Below, in pieces: positions 17,395 through 25,016 of a stretch of 43,955 bases of DNA. A program made the position numbers and the translations under genes. Position 1 is the first letter of the stretch, and each line of letters opens with the position of its first letter. This DNA comes from Salinivirgaceae bacterium. GTDB taxonomy: Bacteria; Bacteroidota; Bacteroidia; Bacteroidales; SZUA-534. The notes beneath the pieces are model-generated. The model ran no database searches. It worked only from the letters and a program-made list of their open reading frames with translations, and was not told the origin of the DNA. Location: NCBI GenBank assembly GCA_017557785.1, contig JAFYYA010000062.1, forward strand, positions 1 to 43,955. The letters are read 5' to 3'.

Positions 17395-17823
17395 ATGAAG
17401 AAGTCAATGATTAGATATATGATGTTGTTGGTTGCGTTGGCAGTTGCCATACCCAACGTATCGGTTGCGCAGGTCGAATCGTCGATGAAAAAGTGCCAGT
17501 CACACATGGATCGTTCGTTTGTATCTGATGGACAATATTATACTGTTTTGCTGAACAAAGATGACATTGCCGAATTCTATGTGACTTTCTACGGCGGTAC
17601 CATTTACCGTTTGGCTGGTTATTGCGGAACGGAAGCAGGCAATCTGGCGTTTTCAGTTTACGATCAGGACCGCAATCTGCTGTTTACCAACCGCGATTTT
17701 GAGAACACACCTTGCTGGGATTTCAAATTTGAGAACACGATGGACTGCATAATCGAAGCAGAGATTGACTCGAAGGATGTCGCATCGGGTATTACGGTCA
17801 TGCTCATCGGTTTCAAGCAATAA
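17395..17823 (+). CDS. Small secreted protein of unknown function
   Basis: A 142-residue protein with a clear Sec signal (MKKSMIRYMMLLVALAVAI, cleavage likely after VSVA-Q near residue 25). The ~117-residue mature part has four cysteines, at KKCQS, GYCGT, TPCWDF and MDCII, which could form two disulfides. Its strand-rich pattern (YYTVLLNKDDIAEFYVTFYGGTIYRLAGYCG) suggests a compact beta-sandwich. No family is recognised. It lies 6 bp after the lipoprotein gene and 12 bp before the ABC fusion gene, so the three are almost certainly co-transcribed and may act as one envelope complex. Confidence 0.72.
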   Translation: MKKSMIRYMMLLVALAVAIPNVSVAQVESSMKKCQSHMDRSFVSDGQYYTVLLNKDDIAEFYVTFYGGTIYRLAGYCGTEAGNLAFSVYDQDRNLLFTNRDFENTPCWDFKFENTMDCIIEAEIDSKDVASGITVMLIGFKQ

Positions 17824-17835
17824 AAACTATTGCGT

Positions 17836-20800
17836 ATGAGAGAGAAAGTGCTAAAGGCATTGATGCAATTGTTCGCCATTATTGTCGGTCCGCGGGCCAA
17901 CAACAAAGGCGGAAGGCAGATTGTTGAAGCCTTTCTTCGTCAGCAGTTGCGCGAGAGTGCCGTGGGGGAATATCTCGACCTTTTCGATGGCTTTTATGCC
18001 CACTATCAGCGCAAACAATCAGAAAATGATAAAAAGGAGAAAAACCTTGCACTTAATTCTGTCAAGGTTCTAAAAATATGTACACAGATAAATGAAGAAC
18101 TCGACATCCGCCAGAAAATGGTGGTTATGGTGCGGCTGCTCGAATTCATCAAAGTGGGGCAGGATGTGTCGGAGCAGGAGATGGAGTTTGCGCAAGCCGT
18201 TTCCGAAAGTTTCTTCTTCTCGAGCGAAAATTTCAATCTGCTAAAAGACTTTGTGATGTCCGACGACGGTGATATTCCAGTATCGCCACGCTTCCTGCTC
18301 ATCGACGGTCAGAAAGCATCGAACATTCCCGACATCAGGCACCTGTACCACGAAACGTTCAACGATAAACTCTGGGTGCTCTATTTCGAACTTTCGAACA
18401 TGTATCTGTTCCGTAAGTTCGGTACCGATGAGTTGTATCTCAATGGACAGATAGTCATCCCGGGTAATGTGTACGTGCTCAATCAGGGCGCGTCGTTGCG
18501 TGATGCGAAGATGAAGCCGATCTATTATTCCGACATTGTCAACTATTTCTTCTCTGACGAGATTGGCAACAAAATTCAGTTTGTGGCCAAAGATGTGGAG
18601 TATTATTTCAAAGGCGGAGTGAAGGGACTCAACTGCATAAACATGGTTCAGGAGTCGGGCAGCCTTGTCGGAATAATGGGAGCAAGCGGCTCGGGCAAGA
18701 CCACCCTGCTCAACGTGCTCAACGGCAGTGCCCGTCCCACAAGCGGAACGGTAACCATCAATGGCATTGATATTTACGCTGAAAAAGAAAAGGTTGAAGG
18801 TCTGATTGGCTATGTATCGCAAGACGATTTGCTGATTGAAGAACTTACTGTATATCAGAATCTTTTGTTTAACGCTCGACTTTGTTTCGATGATTTGTCG
18901 GAGTTCCAGATAAACTGCAAAGTGCTGAAAGTGCTCAAAAGCCTTGGCCTGTTCGACATAAAGGATATGGTTGTGGGCAGCCCGCTCAACAAGAAGATAA
19001 GCGGCGGACAGCGCAAGCGGCTCAACATTGCGCTTGAACTGATTCGCGAACCGGCCATCTTGTTCCTTGACGAGCCGACGTCAGGCTTGTCGTCGCGTGA
19101 TTCTGAGAACATTATGGATATTCTGAAAGAGATGGCGCTGAAGGGAAAACTGGTGTTCACCGTTATCCACCAGCCGTCGTCCGACATCTTCAAGATGTTC
19201 GACAATCTGTATATTCTCGACAAGGGCGGTTATTTGATTTACGATGGCAATCCGGTTGAGTCCATCATCTATTTCAAGATGAAGGTGCACCAGGCCAACT
19301 GGAATGACAGTGAGTGCCACACTTGCGGCAACGTCAATCCGGAACAGATTTTCAACATTGTTGAGTCGCAGATGCTTGATGAATACGGCAACTTGACACC
19401 AACCCGTCGCCTGCAGCCAGACGAATGGTTCCGTCATTTTCAGGAATCACGGAAATCGATGCCTGAACCGGAAATGAAATACGATGAACTGCCCGAAAAT
19501 GCATCGAAAATACCAGGCAAACTGAAGCAGTTCCGTGTTTTTGTCGAACGCGATGTGCTCTCGAAAATCAGCAACCGGCAGTATATGGTGATCAACATTC
19601 TGGAATCGCCTGTACTGGCTTTCCTGCTGGCCTTCATAATCAGATATTTTAACAAATCGAACGGTGCATACAGTTTCTTCGGCAACGAGAACATACCGGT
19701 TTATATTTTTATGGCAGTCATTGTCGCAATATTTATCGGCTTGTCAGTCAGTGCTGAAGAGATTGTGAAAGACCGGAAAATCCAGAAGCGTGAGCGGTTC
19801 TTGAATTTGAGCCGTACAAGTTATCTTTTATCGAAAATGGCCATTTTGTTTGTCATTTCGGCCATTCAGGCGCTGATGTTTGTGGCAGTGGGAAATCTGG
19901 TGCTCGGCATCCGCGGAATGTTCTTCTACTATTGGTTTGCGCTATTCAGTTCGTGGTTCTTCTCGTGTCTGTTGGGGCTGAACATATCCGATAGTTTCGA
20001 CACGGTTGTTACCATATATATATTGATACCGTTCCTTGTTATTCCGCAGTTGATATTGAGCGGCATAATAGTTCCGTTCGACAAGTTCAATCCGGCTATT
20101 TCGAACCCCGACCGCATTCCAGCCTATGGTGAAATAATTACAGCCCGATGGGCATACGAAGCGCTGGCCGTGCAACAGTTCAAGGAAAACGCTTTTGAAC
20201 GAGATTTCTATGAGTATAACAAGATGCTCAGCCAGTGCGATTTCCGTAAAAACTATTGGGTGAAGACAATTGAGAACAGAGTATCGTACTGCCGGCGCAA
20301 CTATAACAATCCGGCGTGCCAGATTAGGGTGAAGAAAGACCTTGAACTGGTCAGGAACGAGTTGGCAAAACCGCTCGACGCAATGGGCTACTTCCAGTAT
20401 GACAAACTCGACCGGCTCTACCTGAACCGTGTCACACCTGAAGTTTTCGACAATCTTGAAGCATTCCTGAACAAACTGAAAACCTACTACTATAAGCAGT
20501 ATAATCACGTGAACAACCAGAAGGACCTGCTCATCAACTCGATGCAGCGTACCGACGAAGAACGCGAACAGTTTATTGAGCGTAAGCGCCGCTACAGCAA
20601 TGAGAATCTAACAGCATTTGTGCGCAACTCGAACTCGCTCGACAGGATTGTGGAAGTTGATGGGAATCTGTACCAAAAGAACGACCCGATTTATCTCGAC
20701 CCGACTCATCCGTTCATCAAGGCGCATTTCTACGCGCCGTGCAAAAATCTGTTCGGCCATCCATATCCGACCTATTGGGTGAACATGCTGGTAATTTGGT

Positions 20801-20883
20801 TCTACTCGCTGCTGATGTATTTTGCGCTCAAATACAGATTGTTGCGTAGGGTAATTGAGTGGTTTTCCCGCATCAGGATGTAA
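17836..20883 (+). CDS. ABCG-type ATPase-permease fusion with an N-terminal helical domain
   Basis: A 1015-residue half-transporter with ATPase before membrane domain, as in the ABCG/White family. Residues ~1-145 are helical and resemble a TerB-like module. Residues ~150-250 (YLNGQIVIPGNVYVLNQGASL) look like an FHA-like beta domain, which is a weak call. The ATPase runs from ~250 to 480: Walker A GASGSGKT near 282, ABC signature ISGGQRKR near 388, Walker B ILFLDEPTSGL near 407 and the H-loop VIHQPSSD. Membrane helices cluster at ~590-770, then a long soluble insert rich in charged residues, then a final helix at ~975-1000 (VNMLVIWFYSLLMYFALKY). The insert between the last two helices is unusually large (~200 residues). 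I start at the ATG at 17836 rather than a TTG two codons upstream. It is last in a three-gene operon; the substrate is unknown. Confidence 0.86.
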   Translation: MREKVLKALMQLFAIIVGPRANNKGGRQIVEAFLRQQLRESAVGEYLDLFDGFYAHYQRKQSENDKKEKNLALNSVKVLKICTQINEELDIRQKMVVMVRLLEFIKVGQDVSEQEMEFAQAVSESFFFSSENFNLLKDFVMSDDGDIPVSPRFLLIDGQKASNIPDIRHLYHETFNDKLWVLYFELSNMYLFRKFGTDELYLNGQIVIPGNVYVLNQGASLRDAKMKPIYYSDIVNYFFSDEIGNKIQFVAKDVEYYFKGGVKGLNCINMVQESGSLVGIMGASGSGKTTLLNVLNGSARPTSGTVTINGIDIYAEKEKVEGLIGYVSQDDLLIEELTVYQNLLFNARLCFDDLSEFQINCKVLKVLKSLGLFDIKDMVVGSPLNKKISGGQRKRLNIALELIREPAILFLDEPTSGLSSRDSENIMDILKEMALKGKLVFTVIHQPSSDIFKMFDNLYILDKGGYLIYDGNPVESIIYFKMKVHQANWNDSECHTCGNVNPEQIFNIVESQMLDEYGNLTPTRRLQPDEWFRHFQESRKSMPEPEMKYDELPENASKIPGKLKQFRVFVERDVLSKISNRQYMVINILESPVLAFLLAFIIRYFNKSNGAYSFFGNENIPVYIFMAVIVAIFIGLSVSAEEIVKDRKIQKRERFLNLSRTSYLLSKMAILFVISAIQALMFVAVGNLVLGIRGMFFYYWFALFSSWFFSCLLGLNISDSFDTVVTIYILIPFLVIPQLILSGIIVPFDKFNPAISNPDRIPAYGEIITARWAYEALAVQQFKENAFERDFYEYNKMLSQCDFRKNYWVKTIENRVSYCRRNYNNPACQIRVKKDLELVRNELAKPLDAMGYFQYDKLDRLYLNRVTPEVFDNLEAFLNKLKTYYYKQYNHVNNQKDLLINSMQRTDEEREQFIERKRRYSNENLTAFVRNSNSLDRIVEVDGNLYQKNDPIYLDPTHPFIKAHFYAPCKNLFGHPYPTYWVNMLVIWFYSLLMYFALKYRLLRRVIEWFSRIRM

Positions 20884-20929
20884 TTGTAATCATTAAACAA
20901 GTTTTTGCACGCGCAAGGCGCATGCTGAT

Positions 20930-21041
20930 CGGCAGAAAACGAATTCTGATTAGAATCTCGCGCTATGAATATTGTCTCTGCCGAATGAAATCCAAATAAA
21001 AAACCAACATAACAAACTTGTAATCAAACGTTTGATTACAA
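20930..21041. other. Dyad-rich 3' region with a perfect 24-bp palindrome
   Basis: CGGCAGA (20930-20936) pairs with TCTGCCG (20977-20983) and encloses ATTCT (20943-20947) / AGAAT (20952-20956), a nested stem. Downstream, 21018-21041 is a perfect loopless 24-bp palindrome with half-site TTGTAATCAAAC. A related TTGTAATCA also occurs at 20884. There is no T-run, so the palindrome is a better candidate for a dimeric protein site than for a terminator. Confidence 0.55.
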
Positions 21042-21065
21042 ATTCGTCTGTTGGCGTGAGTCAAC

Positions 21066-21101
21066 AAAAGAATCGTTCCTGACTGGCAGGAATATTCTTT
21101 T
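21066..21101. terminator. Bidirectional terminator between the ABC gene and siaC
   Basis: AAAAGAAT (21066-21073) pairs with ATTCTTTT (21094-21101), and the inner TTCCTG (21076-21081) pairs with CAGGAA (21087-21092). The A-run on one side and T-run on the other fit termination of both convergent genes (20883 plus, 21131 minus). Confidence 0.75.
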
Positions 21102-21130
21102 GAGAGAAAATATGCAAACTGGTCAGTGTC

Positions 21131-21508
21131 TTATTCAGACATCTCGACCATTTTGAACGGCACTTTGATGATTGACTGATAGTCTTCGCCTGCTTCAAGC
21201 ATATCTTCGTCGTCTTCTTCGTAGTGCCACAGAATGACAACTTCGCTGCCGCTCTTGTAGATGGCTTCAAGTTTCTTGAAGACGTCAAGAATACACTTCG
21301 AACTACTGGTGTTGAAGTACTCAAGTTTGATAGAAACTTCGGTCAGCGGTGCTGGCGACGATAAGTACTGCTCAAGCCAATCAACCAAAGGCTTGTAGAA
21401 TTCAACTGAATTTTCCGGAATAGACCTACCCTTGATTTCAAGTTTGCCGTTGGCTTCGAAAGTCACGGTTGGGGTCTTTGGGGTTCCGATAATAGATATT
21501 GGTTCCAT
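21131..21508 (-). CDS. siaC: SiaC-family (DUF1987) partner-switch phosphoprotein
   Basis: A 125-residue single-domain protein. It has the family's opening I-x-G-T-x-x-T-P (SIIGTPKTPTV), the GRSIPENSVEFYKPLVDWLEQYL helix and the EYFNTSSSK segment, in which a Thr/Ser is the phosphorylation site in the characterised Pseudomonas SiaC. VVILWHYEEDDEDMLEAGED follows. In Pseudomonas, SiaC is phosphorylated by the kinase SiaB and dephosphorylated by SiaA, and the free form activates the diguanylate cyclase SiaD. Here the siaB-like gene is 20 bp upstream on the same strand, so the pair is probably co-expressed. I start at the ATG at 21508 (MEPISIIG) rather than 21532, to match family length. Confidence 0.85.
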   Translation of the reverse strand: MEPISIIGTPKTPTVTFEANGKLEIKGRSIPENSVEFYKPLVDWLEQYLSSPAPLTEVSIKLEYFNTSSSKCILDVFKKLEAIYKSGSEVVILWHYEEDDEDMLEAGEDYQSIIKVPFKMVEMSE

Positions 21509-21528
21509 TTTATTAAGATTATGGTTTA

Positions 21529-22074
21529 TCAATTATTAAAAGTAACATCTAAAGTAAAAAAAATATAATCATCACAACAATTTATGAAACTATAATTTAA
21601 TCTGCTTCCCGATTTTCTTGCAATGTCGACCATTCCAAGTCCGCCGCCGCCCTTTTCTGAGAAGGTTTGGTTGTCGAGAATCTCTTTGTACATCTCTTTC
21701 TGCCCTTCCTTGTCGAGCGAGTTTATCTTGTCGAGATGGCCTTTCAGAAAGGCTTGCTGCTTCGGGACAACAAAATTCCCTGTAACAACATGATAATGCT
21801 CGTCACGCTTCGAGAGAAGGCAGACACCAATCCTTCCACAGAATTCGTCATCCTTTTTGAACGGGACAGCCGATGCGTGGTGATACAGATTTTGCAGACA
21901 TTCAACCAACACGTTGTAGATTTTCTTGCGTATCGGTAACGGTGTGTTTTCCAACTGACGTTCAATCACATCGAGCGATTGGGCAATCAACTGGTCGGTG
22001 ACTTCCCCCTTGAACAGGTAGATGACATCGTCCGAAGTAACCGTTTTGTACCAATTGTTTATACCTACTGACAT
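21529..22074 (-). CDS. siaB: SiaB-family protein kinase (DUF6272)
   Basis: A 181-residue GHKL-like kinase, the probable kinase for the SiaC-like protein encoded next to it. The N-box-like helix is VLVECLQNLYHHAS (E and N in place), and the G-box is EKGGGGLGMVDIARKSGS, which binds ATP. The C-terminal strand LNYSFINCCDDYIFFTLDV is typical. The ATG at 22074 (MSVGINNWYKTV) is preferred; the longer reading to 22149 adds residues with no family similarity. No SiaA-type PP2C phosphatase and no diguanylate cyclase is in the window, so upstream control and output must be encoded elsewhere or differ in Bacteroidota. Confidence 0.83.
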   Translation of the reverse strand: MSVGINNWYKTVTSDDVIYLFKGEVTDQLIAQSLDVIERQLENTPLPIRKKIYNVLVECLQNLYHHASAVPFKKDDEFCGRIGVCLLSKRDEHYHVVTGNFVVPKQQAFLKGHLDKINSLDKEGQKEMYKEILDNQTFSEKGGGGLGMVDIARKSGSRLNYSFINCCDDYIFFTLDVTFNN

Positions 22075-22191
22075 ATTGATATAACATCTTTCGCAAAGAT
22101 ATAAAAATGGATTCGAAATTGACAATGAATATTGCCGTGTTATGAACAATTATAGAGTTAATTACTTAGTGTTTTGGAAATGACTGCCAAA

Positions 22192-23271
22192 TCAGTCGAT
22201 TACGGCGCCGCCAATCAGGTCATCGCCGTCGTAGAACACTACTGACTGGCCGGGCGATACCGACTCAACAGGCTCGCTGAAGTCGACCTTGACATTTCCG
22301 TCCTGCATGACAATGACAGCCGGCATACCTTTGCTGCGGTAGCGTACACGTGCGGTTACGCTGACGGGGCTTTCTGGTGGCGCGATTTTGGTGAAGTTAC
22401 AGTATGATGCGGTGAGCGACTGACTCAGCAGGTCGTCGCGGGTGCCGAGCGTTACGGTGTTGTTGGTGGCATCGATGTGTGAAACGTACATTGGCTGCCC
22501 CAGAGCAATCTCAAGCCCCTTGCGCTGCCCGATGGTGTAGTTAGGGTAGCCCTTGTGCTGCCCAAGAACGCGGCCATCGGTGCTGATGAATTTTCCCGGA
22601 CCGACGGTGGAATATTCGGGTGAGTTATGGCTCAGGAAATTGCGATAGTCGTTGTCGGGCACAAAGCATATTTCCTGAGACTCGCGTTTCTGCGACAGTT
22701 TTATGTATCCGCGGTCGGCTGCCATCTGACGCACCTGCTGCTTTGTGAATCCGCCCAGCGGGAAGAGCGTGCGGGCAAGGTTCTCTGATGTGAGTTGCCA
22801 CAGAAAGTACGACTGGTCTTTGGTGTCGTCGATGCCTTTGCTGATGAAATACCGGCCGTCGGTGCTGCCTATGCGCGCATAGTGGCCTGTGGCGATGAAC
22901 TGGCAGCCCAGTTGATCGGCAAGGTCGAGCAGTGCGCCCCATTTGATGTATTTGTTGCAGACCACACACGGATTTGGCGTGCGGCCTTTTAGATATTCGC
23001 TTATGAAGTTGCTGATAACCGTCTGGCGGAACAGTTCACGAATGTCGAGAATCTGATGGTTGAATCCCAGACTGTTGGCAATGTGCTTTGCTTCGAATAT
23101 GGAATCGACTGAGCAGCAGCCGGTTTCGCGTTCCATGCAGGCTTTTGAGATGCTGTCCCATGAGCGGAACGTGACACCTTCCAGTTCGTAGCCCTGCTCG
23201 GTGAGCAGGATGGCGGCCATTGTGCTGTCGATGCCGCCGCTCATAGCCATCAGTACTCTGCCTTTGCTCAT
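22192..23271 (-). CDS. mnmA: tRNA-specific 2-thiouridylase
   Basis: MnmA thiolates U34 in the anticodon of tRNA-Lys, -Glu and -Gln using ATP and a sulfur carrier. The PP-loop LMAMSGGIDST lies near the N-terminus, TPNPCVVCNKYIK carries the nucleophilic Cys, and QKRESQEICFVPD carries the second catalytic Cys. YTIGQRKGLEIALGQPMYV and the C-terminal barrel (RVRYRSKGMPAVI, SPGQSVVFYDGDDLIGGAVI) complete the family plan at 360 residues. I use the ATG at 23271; an upstream in-frame ATG at 23328 lies inside the preceding gene. The gene starts 5 bp after the MORN-repeat gene, so translation may be coupled. The CC pair near residue 52 is common in Bacteroidota paralogs. Confidence 0.95.
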   Translation of the reverse strand: MSKGRVLMAMSGGIDSTMAAILLTEQGYELEGVTFRSWDSISKACMERETGCCSVDSIFEAKHIANSLGFNHQILDIRELFRQTVISNFISEYLKGRTPNPCVVCNKYIKWGALLDLADQLGCQFIATGHYARIGSTDGRYFISKGIDDTKDQSYFLWQLTSENLARTLFPLGGFTKQQVRQMAADRGYIKLSQKRESQEICFVPDNDYRNFLSHNSPEYSTVGPGKFISTDGRVLGQHKGYPNYTIGQRKGLEIALGQPMYVSHIDATNNTVTLGTRDDLLSQSLTASYCNFTKIAPPESPVSVTARVRYRSKGMPAVIVMQDGNVKVDFSEPVESVSPGQSVVFYDGDDLIGGAVID

Positions 23272-23276
23272 GGTTG

Positions 23277-24083
23277 TCAGCGCATTAGCCAGGTGGGGTC
23301 GTTGATGTGCTCGGCAGGGTCTTCCCACTCATCTTTGTTTTTTTCCATCTCGTTGATGGTGCGGTTCTGCTCTTCGGCAAGTTTCTCGCAGTAGCCGTGT
23401 TTGTAGACGTACTGTTTCTGATAGTTGCCGTTCTCGTCGAAAATGAGCCACGAGCCTTCCATCAGGTCGTTCACATATTTGCCTTTTTTCTGCAGTTTGC
23501 CGCTGGCGTAGTACACTTTTCCTTCGCCGTTGAGTTTGCCGTGGTCGTAGTTCACTTCGAACATGAGTGGTCCGGTGGCGTAGTATTTTCGCCAAGGGCC
23601 ATGTTTCTCATCGTTCTTCCACGTCACTTCTTCAATTTTCTTCTGTTCTGAAGTGTATTGGATGAACAGGCCGTCTTTCTTCCCTTTTTTATACGATTCC
23701 TGAAGGTACAGAATGCCATTTTCAGCGTAGTAGAGCCAGATGCTGTCTTTCTCATGATTGATGTATTTGCCAGTGGCGCTGATTCTTCCACTTCGGTGAT
23801 AGAATTTTGCGTCAGCATCAGTTCCGTTGGAACTGTAGTTGAGAATAACGTAGAGATTGCCGTAGGAATCATATTTCTTGAATTCGCCGACAGGCTTGTC
23901 GTCGATGAAATAGGCTTCGTATTGGGTTTGGCCGTTTTCGAATTTCTTAATCCAGTGCCCTTGTTTCAGGCCGTTGATGTCGGTATAGTTAAGCAAAGTG
24001 TCGCCTTCCTGCCCGACATTCTGCCCCGTAGCGAGTATCGGAAGGACCAAAAAAGCCATAAGAATTATGTTGTGTCTGTTCAT
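23277..24083 (-). CDS. Secreted MORN-variant / YwqK-like repeat protein
   Basis: A 268-residue protein with a Sec signal (MNRHNIILMAFLVLPILATG, then Q) and about eight copies of a ~22-residue repeat of MORN-variant type. Examples are NGLKQGHWIKKFENGQTQYE, KKGKKDGLFIQYTSEQKKIEE, KHGPWRKYYATGPLMFEVNY and LNGEGKVYYASGKLQKKGKY. The family is often labelled 'toxin-antitoxin system YwqK family antitoxin', but a signal peptide and the absence of a toxin partner argue against that role here. A periplasmic or surface scaffold is more likely. The C-terminus is charged (NRTINEMEKNKDEWEDP). It is the first gene of a probable operon with mnmA, a pairing with no obvious functional link. Confidence 0.82.
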   Translation of the reverse strand: MNRHNIILMAFLVLPILATGQNVGQEGDTLLNYTDINGLKQGHWIKKFENGQTQYEAYFIDDKPVGEFKKYDSYGNLYVILNYSSNGTDADAKFYHRSGRISATGKYINHEKDSIWLYYAENGILYLQESYKKGKKDGLFIQYTSEQKKIEEVTWKNDEKHGPWRKYYATGPLMFEVNYDHGKLNGEGKVYYASGKLQKKGKYVNDLMEGSWLIFDENGNYQKQYVYKHGYCEKLAEEQNRTINEMEKNKDEWEDPAEHINDPTWLMR

Positions 24084-24205
24084 ATCACATCGTTTTCGGG
24101 GTAAAAGTAGTATAAATAAGTTTAGTCGGGTGGCAATACCATTATATATTGGTGTAAAATGCTGTTTTTGGGCAAGAAAAAATATTTTTCAGAAAAAGCG
24201 AATTA

Positions 24206-24239
24206 TTTGTTGCTTTCAATGTTCTATTTCATATATTTG
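24206..24239 (+). promoter_or_regulatory. Bacteroidota-type promoter of the HU gene
   Basis: TATATTTG at 24232-24239 matches the -7 consensus TAnnTTTG. TTTGTTG at 24206-24212 supplies the -33 TTTG/TTG, with ~19-22 bp between boxes. The start codon follows 43 bp downstream of the -7 box. Confidence 0.7.
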
Positions 24240-24282
24240 CCAAACCAAAAATTTAATTTGTTGATTATAAAATATTTTTATT

Positions 24283-24570
24283 ATGACAAAAGCAGAGTTA
24301 GTAAACGAAATCTCGAAGAACACCGGGATTGAGAAAGTGACAGCGTTGAAGGCAGTTGAGGCTTTCATGGACAGCGTTAAGGCATCTTTGGTTAAAGGTG
24401 ACAATGTTTACTTGAGAGGTTTTGGTACCTTCGCTATTAAGAAGAGAGCAAAGAAGACCGCTCGTAACATCACAAAGAACACAACTATCGTTGTTCCAGA
24501 GCATTACATTCCTTCGTTCAAACCGACTTCAGAGTTCGTTGACAAGGTAAAAGCAAACGTTAAGAAGTAA
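24283..24570 (+). CDS. hup: HU-family DNA-binding protein
   Basis: A 95-residue nucleoid protein. The helical dimerisation part (MTKAELVNEISKNTGIEKVTALKAVEAFMDSVKASLVKGDNVYLRGFGTF) and the beta-arm (KKRAKKTARNITKNTTIVVPEHYIPSFKPT) are complete. The Pro at the arm tip that intercalates between bases in most HU/IHF proteins is replaced by the NITKN turn. The product bends and compacts DNA as a dimer. It has its own promoter and a strong terminator, so it is monocistronic. A 316-bp gap follows before the first microprotein ORF. Confidence 0.96.
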   Translation: MTKAELVNEISKNTGIEKVTALKAVEAFMDSVKASLVKGDNVYLRGFGTFAIKKRAKKTARNITKNTTIVVPEHYIPSFKPTSEFVDKVKANVKK

Positions 24571-24591
24571 TTTTTAACATGCTCAAGTTAC

Positions 24592-24619
24592 GGGGACGCA
24601 ATTGCGTCCCCTTTTTTTT
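24592..24619 (+). terminator. Rho-independent terminator of the HU gene
   Basis: A perfect 20-bp palindrome (half GGGGACGCAA, 24592-24611) is followed directly by eight T residues. A second, A/T-rich stem-loop (GCGTTTTT / AAAAACGC, 24639-24660) follows and may be a back-up. Confidence 0.93.
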
Positions 24620-24705
24620 GCCCATAAGACAAAAATCCGCGTTTTTGCCCTAAAAAACGCTCAAAAATAACCCGTTTTTACCCCCATTTTGGCCTTTTTC
24701 GTTTG

Positions 24706-24777
24706 CCGTTCGTTAAGTCAAACCCGCCGTTCGTTTGTAAAACACTACCGTTCGTTAAGTCAAACCCGCCGTTCGTT
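24706..24777 (+). promoter_or_regulatory. Four LytTR-like sites phased at 21 bp
   Basis: The 9-mer CCGTTCGTT occurs at exactly 24706, 24727, 24748 and 24769, a constant 21-bp step, so all four lie on one face of the helix. The larger unit is a 31-bp block repeated at 24706 and 24748. Read with the preceding base, site 3 is ACCGTTCGT, a full match to the published LytTR half-site [TA][AC][CA]GTTN[AG][TG]. The other three have G at the first position. A 9-bp site plus a 12-bp spacer is the arrangement LytTR response regulators bind. No LytTR gene is in the window. The likely targets are the two microprotein ORFs and the giant secreted protein downstream. Confidence 0.65.
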
Positions 24778-24781
24778 TTTC

Positions 24782-24846
24782 GGCTATTGCATTTTGTAAT
24801 AGCCATGCAGACCTTTGGAATGCCTTATAATACAATGTTAAAGGCA
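24782..24846 (+). promoter_or_regulatory. Two inverted repeats between the LytTR-like array and the first small ORF
   Basis: GGCTATT (24782-24788) pairs with AATAGCC (24798-24804), and TGCCTT (24821-24826) pairs with AAGGCA (24841-24846). Either could be an operator or a leader RNA hairpin. I found no good TAnnTTTG box here; TATAAT at 24826-24831 lies in the second loop, but this is not the usual Bacteroidota promoter sequence. Confidence 0.45.
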
Positions 24847-24886
24847 TAAATTATCTAATAGGGAACAACTCTAAAAACATACAACT

Positions 24887-25006
24887 ATGATTATCGCGAC
24901 ATTGATGATTCTGTTTATGGCCATTCACACACGTTTGGCAATCAAAGTATCGGACAACGGACAAATTGAGTGCAGTCAGTTGCAGCATGATGCATTAACC
25001 TGTTAA
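24887..25006 (+). CDS. Possible 39-residue membrane microprotein
   Basis: An ATG with an A-rich, SD-less leader (AACATACAACT) opens a 39-codon frame. It begins with a hydrophobic helix (MIIATLMILFMAIHTRLAI) followed by a polar tail with two cysteines (QIECSQLQHDALTC). I know no family. The placement after a four-site operator array and only 10 bp before a second tiny ORF suggests a real dicistron, but coding potential in 39 codons is weak evidence. Confidence 0.4.
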   Translation: MIIATLMILFMAIHTRLAIKVSDNGQIECSQLQHDALTC

Positions 25007-25016
25007 ACCTTTGGTC

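Noticed and set aside
20884-21130. tRNA or other known structured RNA gene in the convergent gap
   Set aside because: The stems do not form a cloverleaf and no T-loop (GTTCRA) pattern is in the right place.
23277-24083. Toxin-antitoxin module based on the YwqK-antitoxin label
   Set aside because: The protein has a Sec signal peptide, and its neighbour is mnmA rather than a toxin.
24706-24777. CRISPR-like direct repeats
   Set aside because: The 9-bp motif at a 21-bp step and the 31-bp block repeated once are too short and too few, and the intervals are themselves repeated. A binding-site array fits better.
24826-24831. TATAAT as a -10 promoter box
   Set aside because: The primary sigma factor of Bacteroidota recognises TAnnTTTG at -7. 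A lone TATAAT in an A/T-rich loop is not good evidence.
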